In this document: positions 20,443 to 28,739 of the stretch, piece after piece
Numbering within the stretch: position 1 is the stretch's first letter
Layout of the letters: every line of letters starts with the position of its first letter
Position numbers and translations under genes: made by a program
The notes under the pieces: generated by a model
What the model was told of the DNA's origin: nothing
The model's input: the letters and a program-made list of their open reading frames with translations, nothing else
Databases searched by the model: none
Assembly (NCBI GenBank): GCA_934561115.1
Contig: CAKTFS010000004.1
Span: 16,875 to 80,874 of the forward strand
Direction of reading: 5' to 3'
Source: an uncultured Faecalibacterium sp.
GTDB taxonomy: Bacteria; Bacillota; Clostridia; Oscillospirales; Ruminococcaceae
Length of the DNA: 64,000 bases

Positions 20443-21862
20443 AGCATTCTTCCCGAATCTTCTGTGCATACCAGCCAAAAGAATCTTTTTTGTAGCGGGC
20501 GAGGTCTCCGGTGCCGTCGTTATGTTTATTTACATAGACCAGTCCGTACCGCTTATCTATTTCACCGCCGCCCGCGCTGACCAGATCGATGATGCCCCAG
20601 ACCAGATATCCCATGCAGGGAATGCCGTCCTCCAGAACTGCTTTTTTCATCTGGGTGATATGAGCATCGAGATACTCCACCCGGTAGGGGTCATGGACGG
20701 AACCGTCCACTTCCAGAGTATCCTCCACGCCCAAACCATTTTCCACAATGAACAGCGGCTTGTGATAGCGATCATACAGATCATTCATGGTCACGCGCAG
20801 GCCGACCGGGTCGATCTGACGTCCCCATTTCGTGATCTGCAAATACGGGTTGCGCAGGGTAGTAATGGCGTTGCCATCCGCCACATTTTTCAGATGCTCC
20901 GGATCCGTGGAGATCAGCCTGGAGGAATAGTAACTGAATCCCAGAAAATCGCAGGTGTTCTGAGCCAGAAGTTCGTCATCACCCGGCTGTTCGTCCAGCG
21001 TGATGCCCAATTTTGCAAAGTAATTCCGGGCAAATCCGGAGTAACAGCCGTTCAATTGGACATCCGGAAAAATGTAATTTTTGTTGTTACTGATACGTGC
21101 TTCCATCACATCATTGGGGTTGCAGGAATAGGGATAAAAGCTTCCGGCCGCCATCATGCATCCGATTCGGAAATCCTGATTGATTTTTTTACCGGTCCGC
21201 ACCGCGCAGGCACTTGCCACCAGCTGGTTATGCGCGGCATTGTACACGATCTGATTGAACTCCGGGTCGTCCTTGTCCACCAGCAGGCCACCGCCCAGAT
21301 AAGGGATGTGAGTAATCATGTTGATCTCATTGAAGGTCATCCAGTATTTTACCAGATTCCGGTAGCGGTCAAACACGGTGGCAGCGTATTTTTCATACAG
21401 TGCGATCAGCCTGCGGTCTGCCCAGGCACCGTATTTCCGGATCAGGGCTTCCGGCACATCAAAGTGGCACATGGTGACCACCGGCTCTATCCCGTACCTA
21501 CGACACTCCGTAAACAGCTCCTCGTAAAAACGCAGGCCATCTTCGTTCGGGGCGTTCTCTTCCCCGGTCGGATAGATCCGCGTCCATGAAATGGACAGAC
21601 GCAGCGCCTTGATCCCGAGTTCTGCAAGAAGGCGGATATCCTCTTTGTATCGATGATAAAAATCAATCGCTTCCCGGCTAGGATAATAATCGTACTGCGT
21701 TTCCAAAATGTTTCCCGGATGCAGCATGGCATTCCATCTGCCGTGGGCTGCATCCGGCAGAAAGTCAGCAGACGCAGGCAGCCTGCCGTCTTCCTGCCAG
21801 GCACCCTCGCACTGGTTAGCCGCAAGTGCTCCACCCCACAAAAAATCGGACTTAAGTTTCAT
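20435..21862 (-). CDS. GH1 6-phospho-beta-glucosidase
   Basis: Hydrolyses phosphorylated beta-glucosides delivered by the PTS. The 475-residue protein is a complete TIM barrel. It opens FLWGGALAANQCEGAW, with acid/base Glu in MTFNEINMITH near residue 175 and nucleophile Glu in PLFIVENGLG near residue 370. The 6-phospho specificity is inferred from the PTS gene beside it and from the KKDSFGWY end typical of BglA/AscB-type enzymes. The ATG follows TTGGAGGTATT. It is the third gene of the operon antiterminator-PTS-glycosidase-YitT. Confidence 0.93.
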   Translation of the reverse strand: MKLKSDFLWGGALAANQCEGAWQEDGRLPASADFLPDAAHGRWNAMLHPGNILETQYDYYPSREAIDFYHRYKEDIRLLAELGIKALRLSISWTRIYPTGEENAPNEDGLRFYEELFTECRRYGIEPVVTMCHFDVPEALIRKYGAWADRRLIALYEKYAATVFDRYRNLVKYWMTFNEINMITHIPYLGGGLLVDKDDPEFNQIVYNAAHNQLVASACAVRTGKKINQDFRIGCMMAAGSFYPYSCNPNDVMEARISNNKNYIFPDVQLNGCYSGFARNYFAKLGITLDEQPGDDELLAQNTCDFLGFSYYSSRLISTDPEHLKNVADGNAITTLRNPYLQITKWGRQIDPVGLRVTMNDLYDRYHKPLFIVENGLGVEDTLEVDGSVHDPYRVEYLDAHITQMKKAVLEDGIPCMGYLVWGIIDLVSAGGGEIDKRYGLVYVNKHNDGTGDLARYKKDSFGWYAQKIREECYE

Positions 21863-21918
21863 AATACCTCCAACGCCCCGGGACGCATGCGCTCCCCGGG
21901 GCGAACAAAATTTTGAGA

Positions 21919-23517
21919 TCAGTGTTTCTTCAAGATTTCCTCGTCAAAGCCAAAGAGAATCGTAAGTACACAGGATGCTACGATCGTCACGATGATTGCA
22001 ATAACCATAGCCACGATGGTATCCTCAAAGATCGGCAGGGCAAACAGGGAGGAAGAACCATACTCGTAGTTATGGGCACCCAGCAGAGCGGCCACGACAC
22101 CACCGATGGCGCCGCCGAGGGAAACAGCCCACATAGGTTTCTTCAGCGGCAGGTTAAAACCGTAAATGGCCGGCTCGGTCACACTAGCAAAGATGCAGCC
22201 CACTGCAACGGACAGTGCTTCGGATTTGATTTCCTTGTCCTTTGCCTTGATGGCGATGCCCAGAGAAGCGCCGCCTTCTGCCATGTTGGACAGCAGCATA
22301 CCGGGGCGGAACAGGGGATCAAAACCATTTTCCGACAGCAGCTGGATCATGGGAGCTCCCAAAGTCATGTGCATACCGGTCATGACCATGTAGGGGAACA
22401 GAGCCGTAAACAGCGCAACCGTGATGGGGCCTGCAATGTTATACAACCACAGGATCGCAGCGGTGACATAGGTGCCTGCCAGCTGACCCAGAGGCGCCAG
22501 TGCAAGGATCGAGACGGCATAGGTGACAGCCATTGTCAACGTACCGACAAAGATAGGCTTGAACACACCGGGGATCACTTTGTTCAGGAATTTTTCCACA
22601 TAATACGCAACGATTGCCAGCAGCAGCGCAGGAAGCAGAGAACTGCCGTATCCTTTCAGGGCAACATTGATACCAAACATGGTGACTGGATCGCCAGCAC
22701 TTACAATAGCCGTCCATTCAGGAGCGACCAGTGCACCGGCCACGACCATGGAATACGTGGGGGTCGCGCCCAGTTTCTTGGCCGCTCCATAAGCGACCAG
22801 AATGGGCATGAAGTAAAACACCGCATTGCCCACGATGCTCAGCAGCGTATAGGTAGAGCTGTCCGCAAAGGGAGCATAAACCTTGGAGATCAGCAGCAGG
22901 AACACCTTGATCATACCGCCGCCGATCAGTGCCGGAACCATAGGCTGTACGGCAGCGGAAATGTAACCAATCACTGCCTGCCCAACCGAAATCTTTTCGC
23001 CTTTCAGGTCACCGTCCAGTTTTTCGTCCACAGCACCGCCATCGCTGTAGCCCAGCTTCAGCACCTCTTCATAAACCTTCAGCAGATCCTTGCCGATGAT
23101 GACCTGCAGCTGACCGCCCTGATAGGTGACGCCCAACACGCCATCCAGATCATTGATAGCTTTCTGGTCTACCTTCTTGACGTCCTTGACCGTCATGCGC
23201 AGACGGGTCATGCAGTGAAATACGGAAGTAACATTTTCCTTTGCTCCAGCCAACGTCATGATATTCTGCGCCAGCTGTTTGAAATCTTTTGCCATTGTAA
23301 CATCCTCCAAAAAATCTTCCTGGATGGTAACGGACAGAATGTTCCGGTTCAGTTCCGTACCGGAAACCCCATCCAAACGGTTCAGTTCTTCTAGATCTGC
23401 CATACCGCTGTCTTTCACAGTGATATACAGGTGCTCTCCGTCAAAACGTTTTCGTGCAACATTGCCTTCACCACCGATGTGATGTATGATAGTTTGAAAG
23501 AATGCATCCTGTTTCAT
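21919..23517 (-). CDS. PTS beta-glucoside EIIBC with a second, cysteine-less EIIB domain
   Basis: Membrane permease that imports and phosphorylates beta-glucosides. The order in the 532 residues is: a degenerate EIIB-like domain (about 1-75; GGEGNVARKRFDGEHLYITVKD), an active EIIB domain (about 85-165; phospho-Cys in VFHCMTRLRMTVKD), and an EIIC domain of about 10 helices with the motif FASVTEPAIYGFNLPLKKP near residue 430. The first domain aligns with the second but has Phe-Asp in place of His-Cys. There is no EIIA domain, so phosphate must come from another EIIA-Glc-type protein. The start at 23517 has AGGAGG. Confidence 0.9.
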   Translation of the reverse strand: MKQDAFFQTIIHHIGGEGNVARKRFDGEHLYITVKDSGMADLEELNRLDGVSGTELNRNILSVTIQEDFLEDVTMAKDFKQLAQNIMTLAGAKENVTSVFHCMTRLRMTVKDVKKVDQKAINDLDGVLGVTYQGGQLQVIIGKDLLKVYEEVLKLGYSDGGAVDEKLDGDLKGEKISVGQAVIGYISAAVQPMVPALIGGGMIKVFLLLISKVYAPFADSSTYTLLSIVGNAVFYFMPILVAYGAAKKLGATPTYSMVVAGALVAPEWTAIVSAGDPVTMFGINVALKGYGSSLLPALLLAIVAYYVEKFLNKVIPGVFKPIFVGTLTMAVTYAVSILALAPLGQLAGTYVTAAILWLYNIAGPITVALFTALFPYMVMTGMHMTLGAPMIQLLSENGFDPLFRPGMLLSNMAEGGASLGIAIKAKDKEIKSEALSVAVGCIFASVTEPAIYGFNLPLKKPMWAVSLGGAIGGVVAALLGAHNYEYGSSSLFALPIFEDTIVAMVIAIIVTIVASCVLTILFGFDEEILKKH

Positions 23518-23591
23518 GGCTGATCCTCCTGATTTTTTATCTGAAAAGCGCTGCGGGCCCTGCACCGCTGTTCATTCAATATATAATAAAA

Positions 23592-23667
23592 GATCCGGGC
23601 ACAAAGCGCCTCCAAACTGCCTGAAAACGCAGGCGTTTTCAGGTCGGATGCGCTCTGTCCCCGGATC
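23592..23667 (-). terminator. Leader terminator between the antiterminator gene and the PTS gene
   Basis: An outer imperfect stem (23592-23609 with 23650-23667) encloses a perfect hairpin CCTGAAAACG/CGTTTTCAGG, and TCTTTTATT follows on the minus strand. It is the expected control site for the LicT-type protein, though a clear RAT sequence could not be picked out. Confidence 0.6.
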
Positions 23668-23711
23668 ACGTCCCGCAAATGGCGAGTGCCGCTCCAAGCA
23701 ACGGAAGCTGT

Positions 23712-24539
23712 TTATGTATTTTTCTGGCAGACGCGGTTGATATGCAACATCAAATAGAGAAGTTCCTCATCGTTACAGCACCAATTCTCCTGCTTTTGCA
23801 AGAAAGCCGCAATCTTTTTAGCACAGATATATGTTTTAGGGTAATCATTGGCCAGCATCTTTACCATGCTGCCACTCCCCGTTTCGCTCTGAGTACCGCT
23901 CATCAGCCGTTGGATGAGATAGCGGATATGCATCGTGAACCGGTAGTAACTGTAGCTGTCCTTATCCAGTTTCAGGTTCATTTCCCGCTCCACAATGGAC
24001 TCCACGCCTTCCTGAATCTCCAACGCCTTTACGAGGGAATGGATCTCGCTGTTTTCGATTTCAGCATTGATCAAATGCATTGCAATGCTGACCGCTTCGG
24101 AATCCGGAAGTGAGACCCCCGTGTATTCCTTCAGGATATCCAATGCTTTTACGCCCAGATCAAACTCATTGGGATACAGATGACGGATATCATAGGCAAT
24201 GGGGATCGTCAGGTTCAATCCGCTGCGAAAGCGCTCCACCGCAAAGTTCAGGTGGTCGGCCAGCGTCAGCGGCAGGTTGGAGTTAAGGGTCGTATTCAGT
24301 ACGACCTGCGCATCTTCTGTAATGTCGGCACTCGCCAGAAGAATCTCCTGCGGAAGAGTACTGATCATCTCAAAATAACGCGGGTCGATATCGTAAAACG
24401 TGCGGTCTATCCGCGACATATCCGTCAGTTCGTATGGAACCGCCGGAAACCCGATGCCCTTACCAATCACGATCAGTTCCTTCCCGCGGGAGTCCTGAGC
24501 AACAGCGGCACTGTTATTGATTTTCCGAACAATTCGCAT
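23712..24539 (-). CDS. BglG/LicT-type transcriptional antiterminator
   Basis: An RNA-binding antiterminator that lets transcription pass the PTS leader terminator when beta-glucosides are present. The 275-residue protein has an N-terminal CAT RNA-binding domain (MRIVRKINNSAAVAQDSRG; VIGKGIGF). Two PRD domains follow: PRD1 (about 65-170, with DHLNFAVERF) and PRD2 (about 175-275, with RFTMHIRYLIQRL and LMLHINRV). The conserved histidines for PTS phosphorylation are present. The start at 24539 is chosen because GGAGAGGG is 9 nt upstream; the ATG at 24548 abuts that site. It is the first gene of the operon. Confidence 0.93.
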   Translation of the reverse strand: MRIVRKINNSAAVAQDSRGKELIVIGKGIGFPAVPYELTDMSRIDRTFYDIDPRYFEMISTLPQEILLASADITEDAQVVLNTTLNSNLPLTLADHLNFAVERFRSGLNLTIPIAYDIRHLYPNEFDLGVKALDILKEYTGVSLPDSEAVSIAMHLINAEIENSEIHSLVKALEIQEGVESIVEREMNLKLDKDSYSYYRFTMHIRYLIQRLMSGTQSETGSGSMVKMLANDYPKTYICAKKIAAFLQKQENWCCNDEELLYLMLHINRVCQKNT

Positions 24540-24865
24540 AGCACCCATCCCTCTCCGTTTCGGATAAAGAAAAAACCTCGGACTGCAGTCACAATTATAC
24601 CTGCAGGTATAGACACTCTACCGAGCACTATCCTTTGTTCACAAGTACAACTGACGCTTCCGAGGAATCACGTGTTGTAATAAGATGTTAACATAAAATT
24701 CATAGAGATTCCATTCGCCTTTTTTACAATTTTATCGGTCATTTTTTGTGCATAAATACTTCTTCTTTTAACTTTAAACCATTCATAAGCCCACCACCTT
24801 ATTCGACCGATGTACGCTTTCTTTTCTATTATTGGAACCTCTTTCCGCTTACAAAACAAGATGCA

Positions 24866-24904
24866 AAAAGCTCCTGGCCTCCATTACAGAAGCCAAGAGC
24901 TTTT
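24866..24904 (-). terminator. Terminator attached to copy B
   Basis: AAAAGCTC-CTGGC pairs with GCCAA-GAGCTTTT around CCATTACAGA. It follows the stop codon of copy B on the minus strand and belongs to the shared hairpin family. Confidence 0.75.
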
Positions 24905-24940
24905 ATCTACCTTATTCTATCAGATTTTATTTCCGGGGAG

Positions 24941-24982
24941 ACTTAATCGCAGCCTGAGCGGGTGCCAAAATTACAGAGCGTT
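24941..24982 (-). repeat. Copy B of the ppdK 3-prime-end module
   Basis: On the minus strand it reads RSVILAPAQAAIKSPRK then TAA. The 34 nt at 24949-24982 are identical to copy A, while the last codons differ (AAG TCT CCC CGG AAA against AAG AAC CCC CGC AAG). The encoded peptide is better conserved than its third codon positions. Confidence 0.75.
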
Positions 24983-25024
24983 GGGAGTAGCGATGATACG
25001 TCGTTTGTGATTTTTCAGTTCGCC

Positions 25025-25981
25025 TTACTCCATCTCCTCAATGATCTTCTCCAAATTTTCTTCCTGCAAATAGAATTCCGGCAGCTTTCCCTTGTCATAT
25101 CGCATATAAGGAATGTCTTTCGTTCGCTGTTCCAATAAATTGGTGAAGAACCGCTCCCAGCTGAAAAATTCGCTGCTCTCAATGAAATCTGCCGGATGTT
25201 GCAGGATTTCAAGAACGTCCGGCTGTCCGAGCAAATCCGCTTTCAGAAGCAGCCATTCCAGCGATTCCGGCAGGTACAAACTGAATTTTGCGCTATCCTC
25301 CTGCATCAGGCGATAAATGTCGTTCATCTGCGGGCCAAACGCCGCACCATCCGCAATTACCAGAACCTTCTCGGATTTCATCGGGAAGATCATTTGTTTG
25401 ATGTTATCTTTTCCTGCCGCAGAGATACAGACAACGCCGTATTTCTCGCCGACTTTTGTAAACAGCTGATACCCGGAGTTGGCATCTTCTGTCAGTAATT
25501 TTTCGACATCTCCAAGCTGCACATTGCTGGCAGAGAGCGAATCGTAAATCGGATATGCTTTATTGTAAGTCCGCTTAAATCGGCTGGTCGTCTTTTTCAT
25601 TTCCAGAATTGCATTTACACTGTACGGCAGGGTGCTCAAATCTTCTCTTGTCACAAGCACATAGTAGTTGTCCGTTTTCTGAATTGCACGGGCAAAATCA
25701 AGACTTGAAACAAAAGCGCTACCCTCATCCACAAACACAATGGTGTCCTGAATGTCTTTCAGCTGAGCTTCCCAGAGCGCACCAGACAGAACTCTGCACG
25801 TTTTGTCACAGACAATCGTAACACCGCTTTTTCTGCCATAGTTTTCATAGGCACTCAGCATCTCAACCAGCGTTGTCTTGCCTGTGGCACTGTCGCCGCG
25901 CAGAATTGTGATGTTGCGTTCCAGTTCTATGGTAAAAACGATTCGTTTGCTCCGGACTTCGATTTTATGTTTACCCTTCAT
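25025..25981 (-). CDS. P-loop ATPase paired with DUF4869
   Basis: A 318-residue predicted cytoplasmic ATPase. Walker A is ILRGDSATGKTTLVEML near residue 27, and Walker B is TIVFVDEGSAF near residue 85. The rest (about 120-318) has no domain that I recognise. Related proteins in clostridia have been loosely labelled translation initiation factor 2; nothing here supports that. It starts 9 nt after the DUF4869 stop, so the two form an operon. A shared role in stress or defence is possible given the neighbouring ATPase modules, but it is only inferred. Confidence 0.75.
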   Translation of the reverse strand: MKGKHKIEVRSKRIVFTIELERNITILRGDSATGKTTLVEMLSAYENYGRKSGVTIVCDKTCRVLSGALWEAQLKDIQDTIVFVDEGSAFVSSLDFARAIQKTDNYYVLVTREDLSTLPYSVNAILEMKKTTSRFKRTYNKAYPIYDSLSASNVQLGDVEKLLTEDANSGYQLFTKVGEKYGVVCISAAGKDNIKQMIFPMKSEKVLVIADGAAFGPQMNDIYRLMQEDSAKFSLYLPESLEWLLLKADLLGQPDVLEILQHPADFIESSEFFSWERFFTNLLEQRTKDIPYMRYDKGKLPEFYLQEENLEKIIEEME

Positions 25982-25990
25982 CGTATAGCC

Positions 25991-26434
25991 TCACACGAAC
26001 TCGAATGCAATCGGCATCAGTTCTTCCATGCTGCGCACCACATCACCCGTATTCAGAACTTTTACATCCACCGGGAATTTTTTCTTTCCGAAATCCATCA
26101 GGTGACGTAGATTGATCGTCAGATCTTTTTTCTTAGCTAATTTGAGAATAAAAGGTGCGCAGTTATCACCACAAGTTGAAGCATTGAATACCTTTTCCGG
26201 GTCATTTGCCATAAGCAGCAGCGTTTTTGTGCCGCCAGACAGGTTCTCCGGCGGAATCACACCCAAAACCGGGCTTTCAATTGCATGAGGCCCCAAAACA
26301 TTTGATTTATCTATCTTTTTGATAACGTCTTTTGCAAAATCAGAAGTCAGCCATTCATCCTCATAAGTGTAGTTAAAATAAACCGCTGTGTTGTAGACAG
26401 CCTCCGGCATATCTCCAAAGTAGATATTCAGCAT
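25991..26434 (-). CDS. DUF4869 protein
   Basis: A 147-residue soluble protein that matches my memory of the DUF4869 family: MLNIYFGDMPEAVYNTAVYF at the start, SPVLGVIPPENLSGGTKTLL near residue 58, and FNASTCGDNCAPFILKLAKKK near residue 85. The start at 26434 has GAGGTGATACG upstream; the frame is open further 5-prime, but that part is promoter sequence. The function is unknown. The adjacent ATPase gene is the constant partner here. Confidence 0.82.
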   Translation of the reverse strand: MLNIYFGDMPEAVYNTAVYFNYTYEDEWLTSDFAKDVIKKIDKSNVLGPHAIESPVLGVIPPENLSGGTKTLLLMANDPEKVFNASTCGDNCAPFILKLAKKKDLTINLRHLMDFGKKKFPVDVKVLNTGDVVRSMEELMPIAFEFV

Positions 26435-26468
26435 CGTATCACCTCGCAGATGTGAGTCACTTGCTATT

Positions 26469-26497
26469 ATTGTACCTTCTTTCCGCTCACAAAACAA
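26469..26497 (-). promoter_or_regulatory. Predicted promoter for the DUF4869-ATPase operon
   Basis: On the minus strand TTGTTT and TACAAT are separated by 17 nt, directly after the terminator of the preceding unit. A similar but weaker copy (TTGTTT-17-TCCAAT) follows the terminator of copy B at 24831-24859. Confidence 0.55.
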
Positions 26498-26503
26498 GAC
26501 GTA

Positions 26504-26543
26504 AAAGGCACTTGGCCCCTGTAATAGGAGGCCAAGTGCCTTT
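26504..26543 (-). terminator. Terminator between the nuclease-like gene and the DUF4869 operon
   Basis: A perfect 14-bp stem AAAGGCACTTGGCC with GGCCAAGTGCCTTT, T-rich on the minus side. Confidence 0.85.
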
Positions 26544-26634
26544 GCACCGTTCAGGTTTTATTTTCGATGGAAATGTGTTCATTCTGTTCTTCTTATTCAA
26601 CGAACACCACACCTAATTATAATAAAGTGTCTTT

Positions 26635-27234
26635 TCAGGTTATACGCGCTACTTCAAATAGGTCGCTCCTGTATGTACCGGCATCCACGACCGAAACCTT
26701 GCAATTCAGCCATTTCAATTTCTTTTCAATGCTGAGTTGGATTCTATCCATGTTCATTTTCTTGGTTCGAGTACCAGATTGGAAGTCACCCTCCAGCAGC
26801 AGAATAACAAAAACGGTCTTGTTGCGCTGTGCAACTTTCTCATTTTCCAATGCCTTTGCATACGGAATCAGTTCTTCCTGCTGGAATGGACGATTTTCAC
26901 CGAAGGTCTGTGCACCAAGCAGACAGGAGATTGTCATAGCCACCTTATGCGCTACTTCATTATCAAAACTTTCTCTGCCTTCTGTATCGACTGACGTTGG
27001 CGAAGTGGCTACCTTTGTATTATCTATTGCTATTCTCCAACCGTTTTCTGCTTCATTGCCAAGGCAATCCTTTACCTCAAGCAACATCAAAAAATCGTCC
27101 GTATCACAGATGAAGTCCACGCCTTTTGCGCCTGACAGCTTATTGAACCGTTTCCGATAAAATTCGGTATCATCAAATTTGATGGCCTTTTCTCCCGGAA
27201 ACGTAAATTGCAGTTCTCCTTCAGTTAGTACCAT
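26635..27234 (-). CDS. Predicted PD-(D/E)XK-like nuclease partner of an AAA ATPase
   Basis: A 199-residue protein that I do not recognise as a named family. The segment GVDFICDTDDFLMLLEVKDC (about residues 38-57) has the D...ExK arrangement of PD-(D/E)XK nucleases (Asp, then Glu-Val-Lys after a hydrophobic strand), followed by an alpha-helical region with conserved-looking basic residues. It overlaps the end of the ATPase gene by 14 nt and so must be made with it. An ATPase-nuclease pair of this kind resembles anti-phage modules, but no exact system comes to mind. Confidence 0.6.
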   Translation of the reverse strand: MVLTEGELQFTFPGEKAIKFDDTEFYRKRFNKLSGAKGVDFICDTDDFLMLLEVKDCLGNEAENGWRIAIDNTKVATSPTSVDTEGRESFDNEVAHKVAMTISCLLGAQTFGENRPFQQEELIPYAKALENEKVAQRNKTVFVILLLEGDFQSGTRTKKMNMDRIQLSIEKKLKWLNCKVSVVDAGTYRSDLFEVARIT

Positions 27235-28282
27235 AAATCAAATCCTGTTCCCGATTATACAGCTCATCAAACTCTTCCATAATCGAATTATGGTCAAGGT
27301 CGGTCAGTTCTTTCCCTGTCTCCATAGCAATTTTTCCATCCTCGTCACGGTACAGCGAGATGAACTGCACATCGACAGGCTTACCTTGCGGATATTTTGC
27401 CATCAGATTAAAGCTCTGCATAGTAAAATAATCATGGGTCGTAACAAAGACCTGAACTCCTGCACGAGCCAATGCCCCCAATGCCTGTGCAACAGGCTCC
27501 ACCATCTTCGGGTTCATATTGGTTTCAGGCTCATCCCAGAACAGAATCGAGCCTTTGCTAAGACTGCCAGACTGAATCAGATAAACAATCGTTGCAAGCT
27601 TTTTATAGCCCTCGGAAAGCAGGCCCATTTCAAAAGAGCCTTCGCCCTCCACGTTCAGGTAGAACTTCTTGTCTTTCTGAACGACTTTGCCCTTCATACT
27701 TTCCTCAAATTTTGAGAGGACTTCGTTCTGCTCGCTGGTATATGCGCCCTTTTTCAGCGGCTTATCCAGCAATTTGGTGAGGTCATAGTACATTTCTTCA
27801 AAGTCAATATGATACTCCTCATACAGACTCTGGAAATGTTCTGTTGCCGAAATCATTTCCTTGGGTGGCAGATAGACAGGTTCAAACGGCTTATCTTTTT
27901 CCTCTGCCTGAATGGACACATCGGCATGGTTTTCCTTTCGGCTTCCGAACGACACATTGATTACATCGCCCTCAGCCATGCAGACCTTCATCTGTGTCGT
28001 CTTCGATGCGCCACGCTTGCGACTTGCCATGCGGCCAATTTTCCCCTCATCGGGGCGGAAAACGCCAACCATCTTATTGACGATCATATCTTCCTGCTGC
28101 GGCAGTGTACATTTGGGAAAGTCCTTTCGACTGTACGGCTTTACCAGTGCATACAAAGCTTTCAGCAACGTGGTCTTGCCTGTGCTATTATCGCCTAAAA
28201 TCACATTGATGCCCGAAGACCACTCCACATCAACAGAATCGAAAATCATAAAATTCTCTAAGGCAATGCTCTTGATTTTCAT
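27221..28282 (-). CDS. AAA/ABC-type ATPase (AAA_21-like)
   Basis: A 353-residue SMC/ABC-type ATPase. Its N-terminal strand and loop IKSIALENFMIFDSV lead to Walker A VILGDNSTGKTTLLKAL near residue 28. An insert lies at about 60-215. The signature region GLLSEGYKKLATIVYLI, Walker B GSILFWDEPETNMNP, and switch histidine FVTTHDYF follow. This is the OLD/AbiEii-neighbour type of ATPase common in defence loci. The start follows GAGGAACTTTACCT. It is translationally coupled to the nuclease-like gene. Confidence 0.85.
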   Translation of the reverse strand: MKIKSIALENFMIFDSVDVEWSSGINVILGDNSTGKTTLLKALYALVKPYSRKDFPKCTLPQQEDMIVNKMVGVFRPDEGKIGRMASRKRGASKTTQMKVCMAEGDVINVSFGSRKENHADVSIQAEEKDKPFEPVYLPPKEMISATEHFQSLYEEYHIDFEEMYYDLTKLLDKPLKKGAYTSEQNEVLSKFEESMKGKVVQKDKKFYLNVEGEGSFEMGLLSEGYKKLATIVYLIQSGSLSKGSILFWDEPETNMNPKMVEPVAQALGALARAGVQVFVTTHDYFTMQSFNLMAKYPQGKPVDVQFISLYRDEDGKIAMETGKELTDLDHNSIMEEFDELYNREQDLIYGTN

Positions 28283-28475
28283 AGGTAAAGTTCCTCTCAG
28301 CGTGTGATTTCAGAATTCTCTTCCACTTCATCTCTTATTATAGCTGATTTCTGTCCGAAATAAAAGGATTTTTTAGTAGATGTAGAACATCCAATAAAAA
28401 GTCCGCGCAGCCATCGTTGATTCTTCAACTTTGACTGCATCTCTCGTTGTCGGTTGTTCCTTATATTTTCGTTTT

Positions 28476-28670
28476 TTAGTTGATTCCTAGCTCTTTTAGC
28501 AGACGGTCATAATAGGCCGCGTTCTCGGAAGCCTTTTTCGCATCATCAATACGATTCTGCTCAAAAAGCTTCTTCATAAGCGCCATCACTTGTGTTCTTC
28601 CTTTAATTCTGCCCTCAGCTTTCCCTTTGTCGATACCACAGTTTTCTATTCTATCCAGCACTTCACACAT
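28476..28670 (-). CDS. 64-residue C-terminal piece of an Rpn/PDDEXK transposase-like protein
   Basis: MCEVLDRIENCGIDKGKAEG and the downstream KKLFEQNRIDDAKKASENAAYYDRLL match the tail of Rpn-family recombination-promoting nucleases. The catalytic domain is absent. The ATG nonetheless has AAAGGAGG 9 nt upstream, so it may be expressed as a small protein. Either it is a decayed remnant or a deliberately short tail; the former is more likely. Confidence 0.6.
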   Translation of the reverse strand: MCEVLDRIENCGIDKGKAEGRIKGRTQVMALMKKLFEQNRIDDAKKASENAAYYDRLLKELGIN

Positions 28671-28739
28671 ATCGTGTTGGCCTCCTTTATTCCCACCCTG
28701 CACAGGTCTAACCAATCACATCCATGTAAACTTTCCGCT

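Larger units (their letters stand above)
24540..25024. other. Intergenic stretch upstream of the antiterminator gene
   Basis: On the minus strand it carries copy B of the ppdK-end module, a terminator, a decayed promoter-like sequence (24831-24859), some short frames, and then a TATAAT near 24590-24600 that may serve the antiterminator gene. A 24-codon frame starting MTDKIVKKANGISMNFML overlaps a 14-codon frame; neither is convincing as a gene. Confidence 0.5.

Noticed and set aside
24668-24859. A 63-codon minus-strand frame (MFCKRKEVPIIEKK...)
   Set aside because: Its first codons coincide with the promoter-like sequence that recurs before DUF4869, and it has no ribosome binding site.
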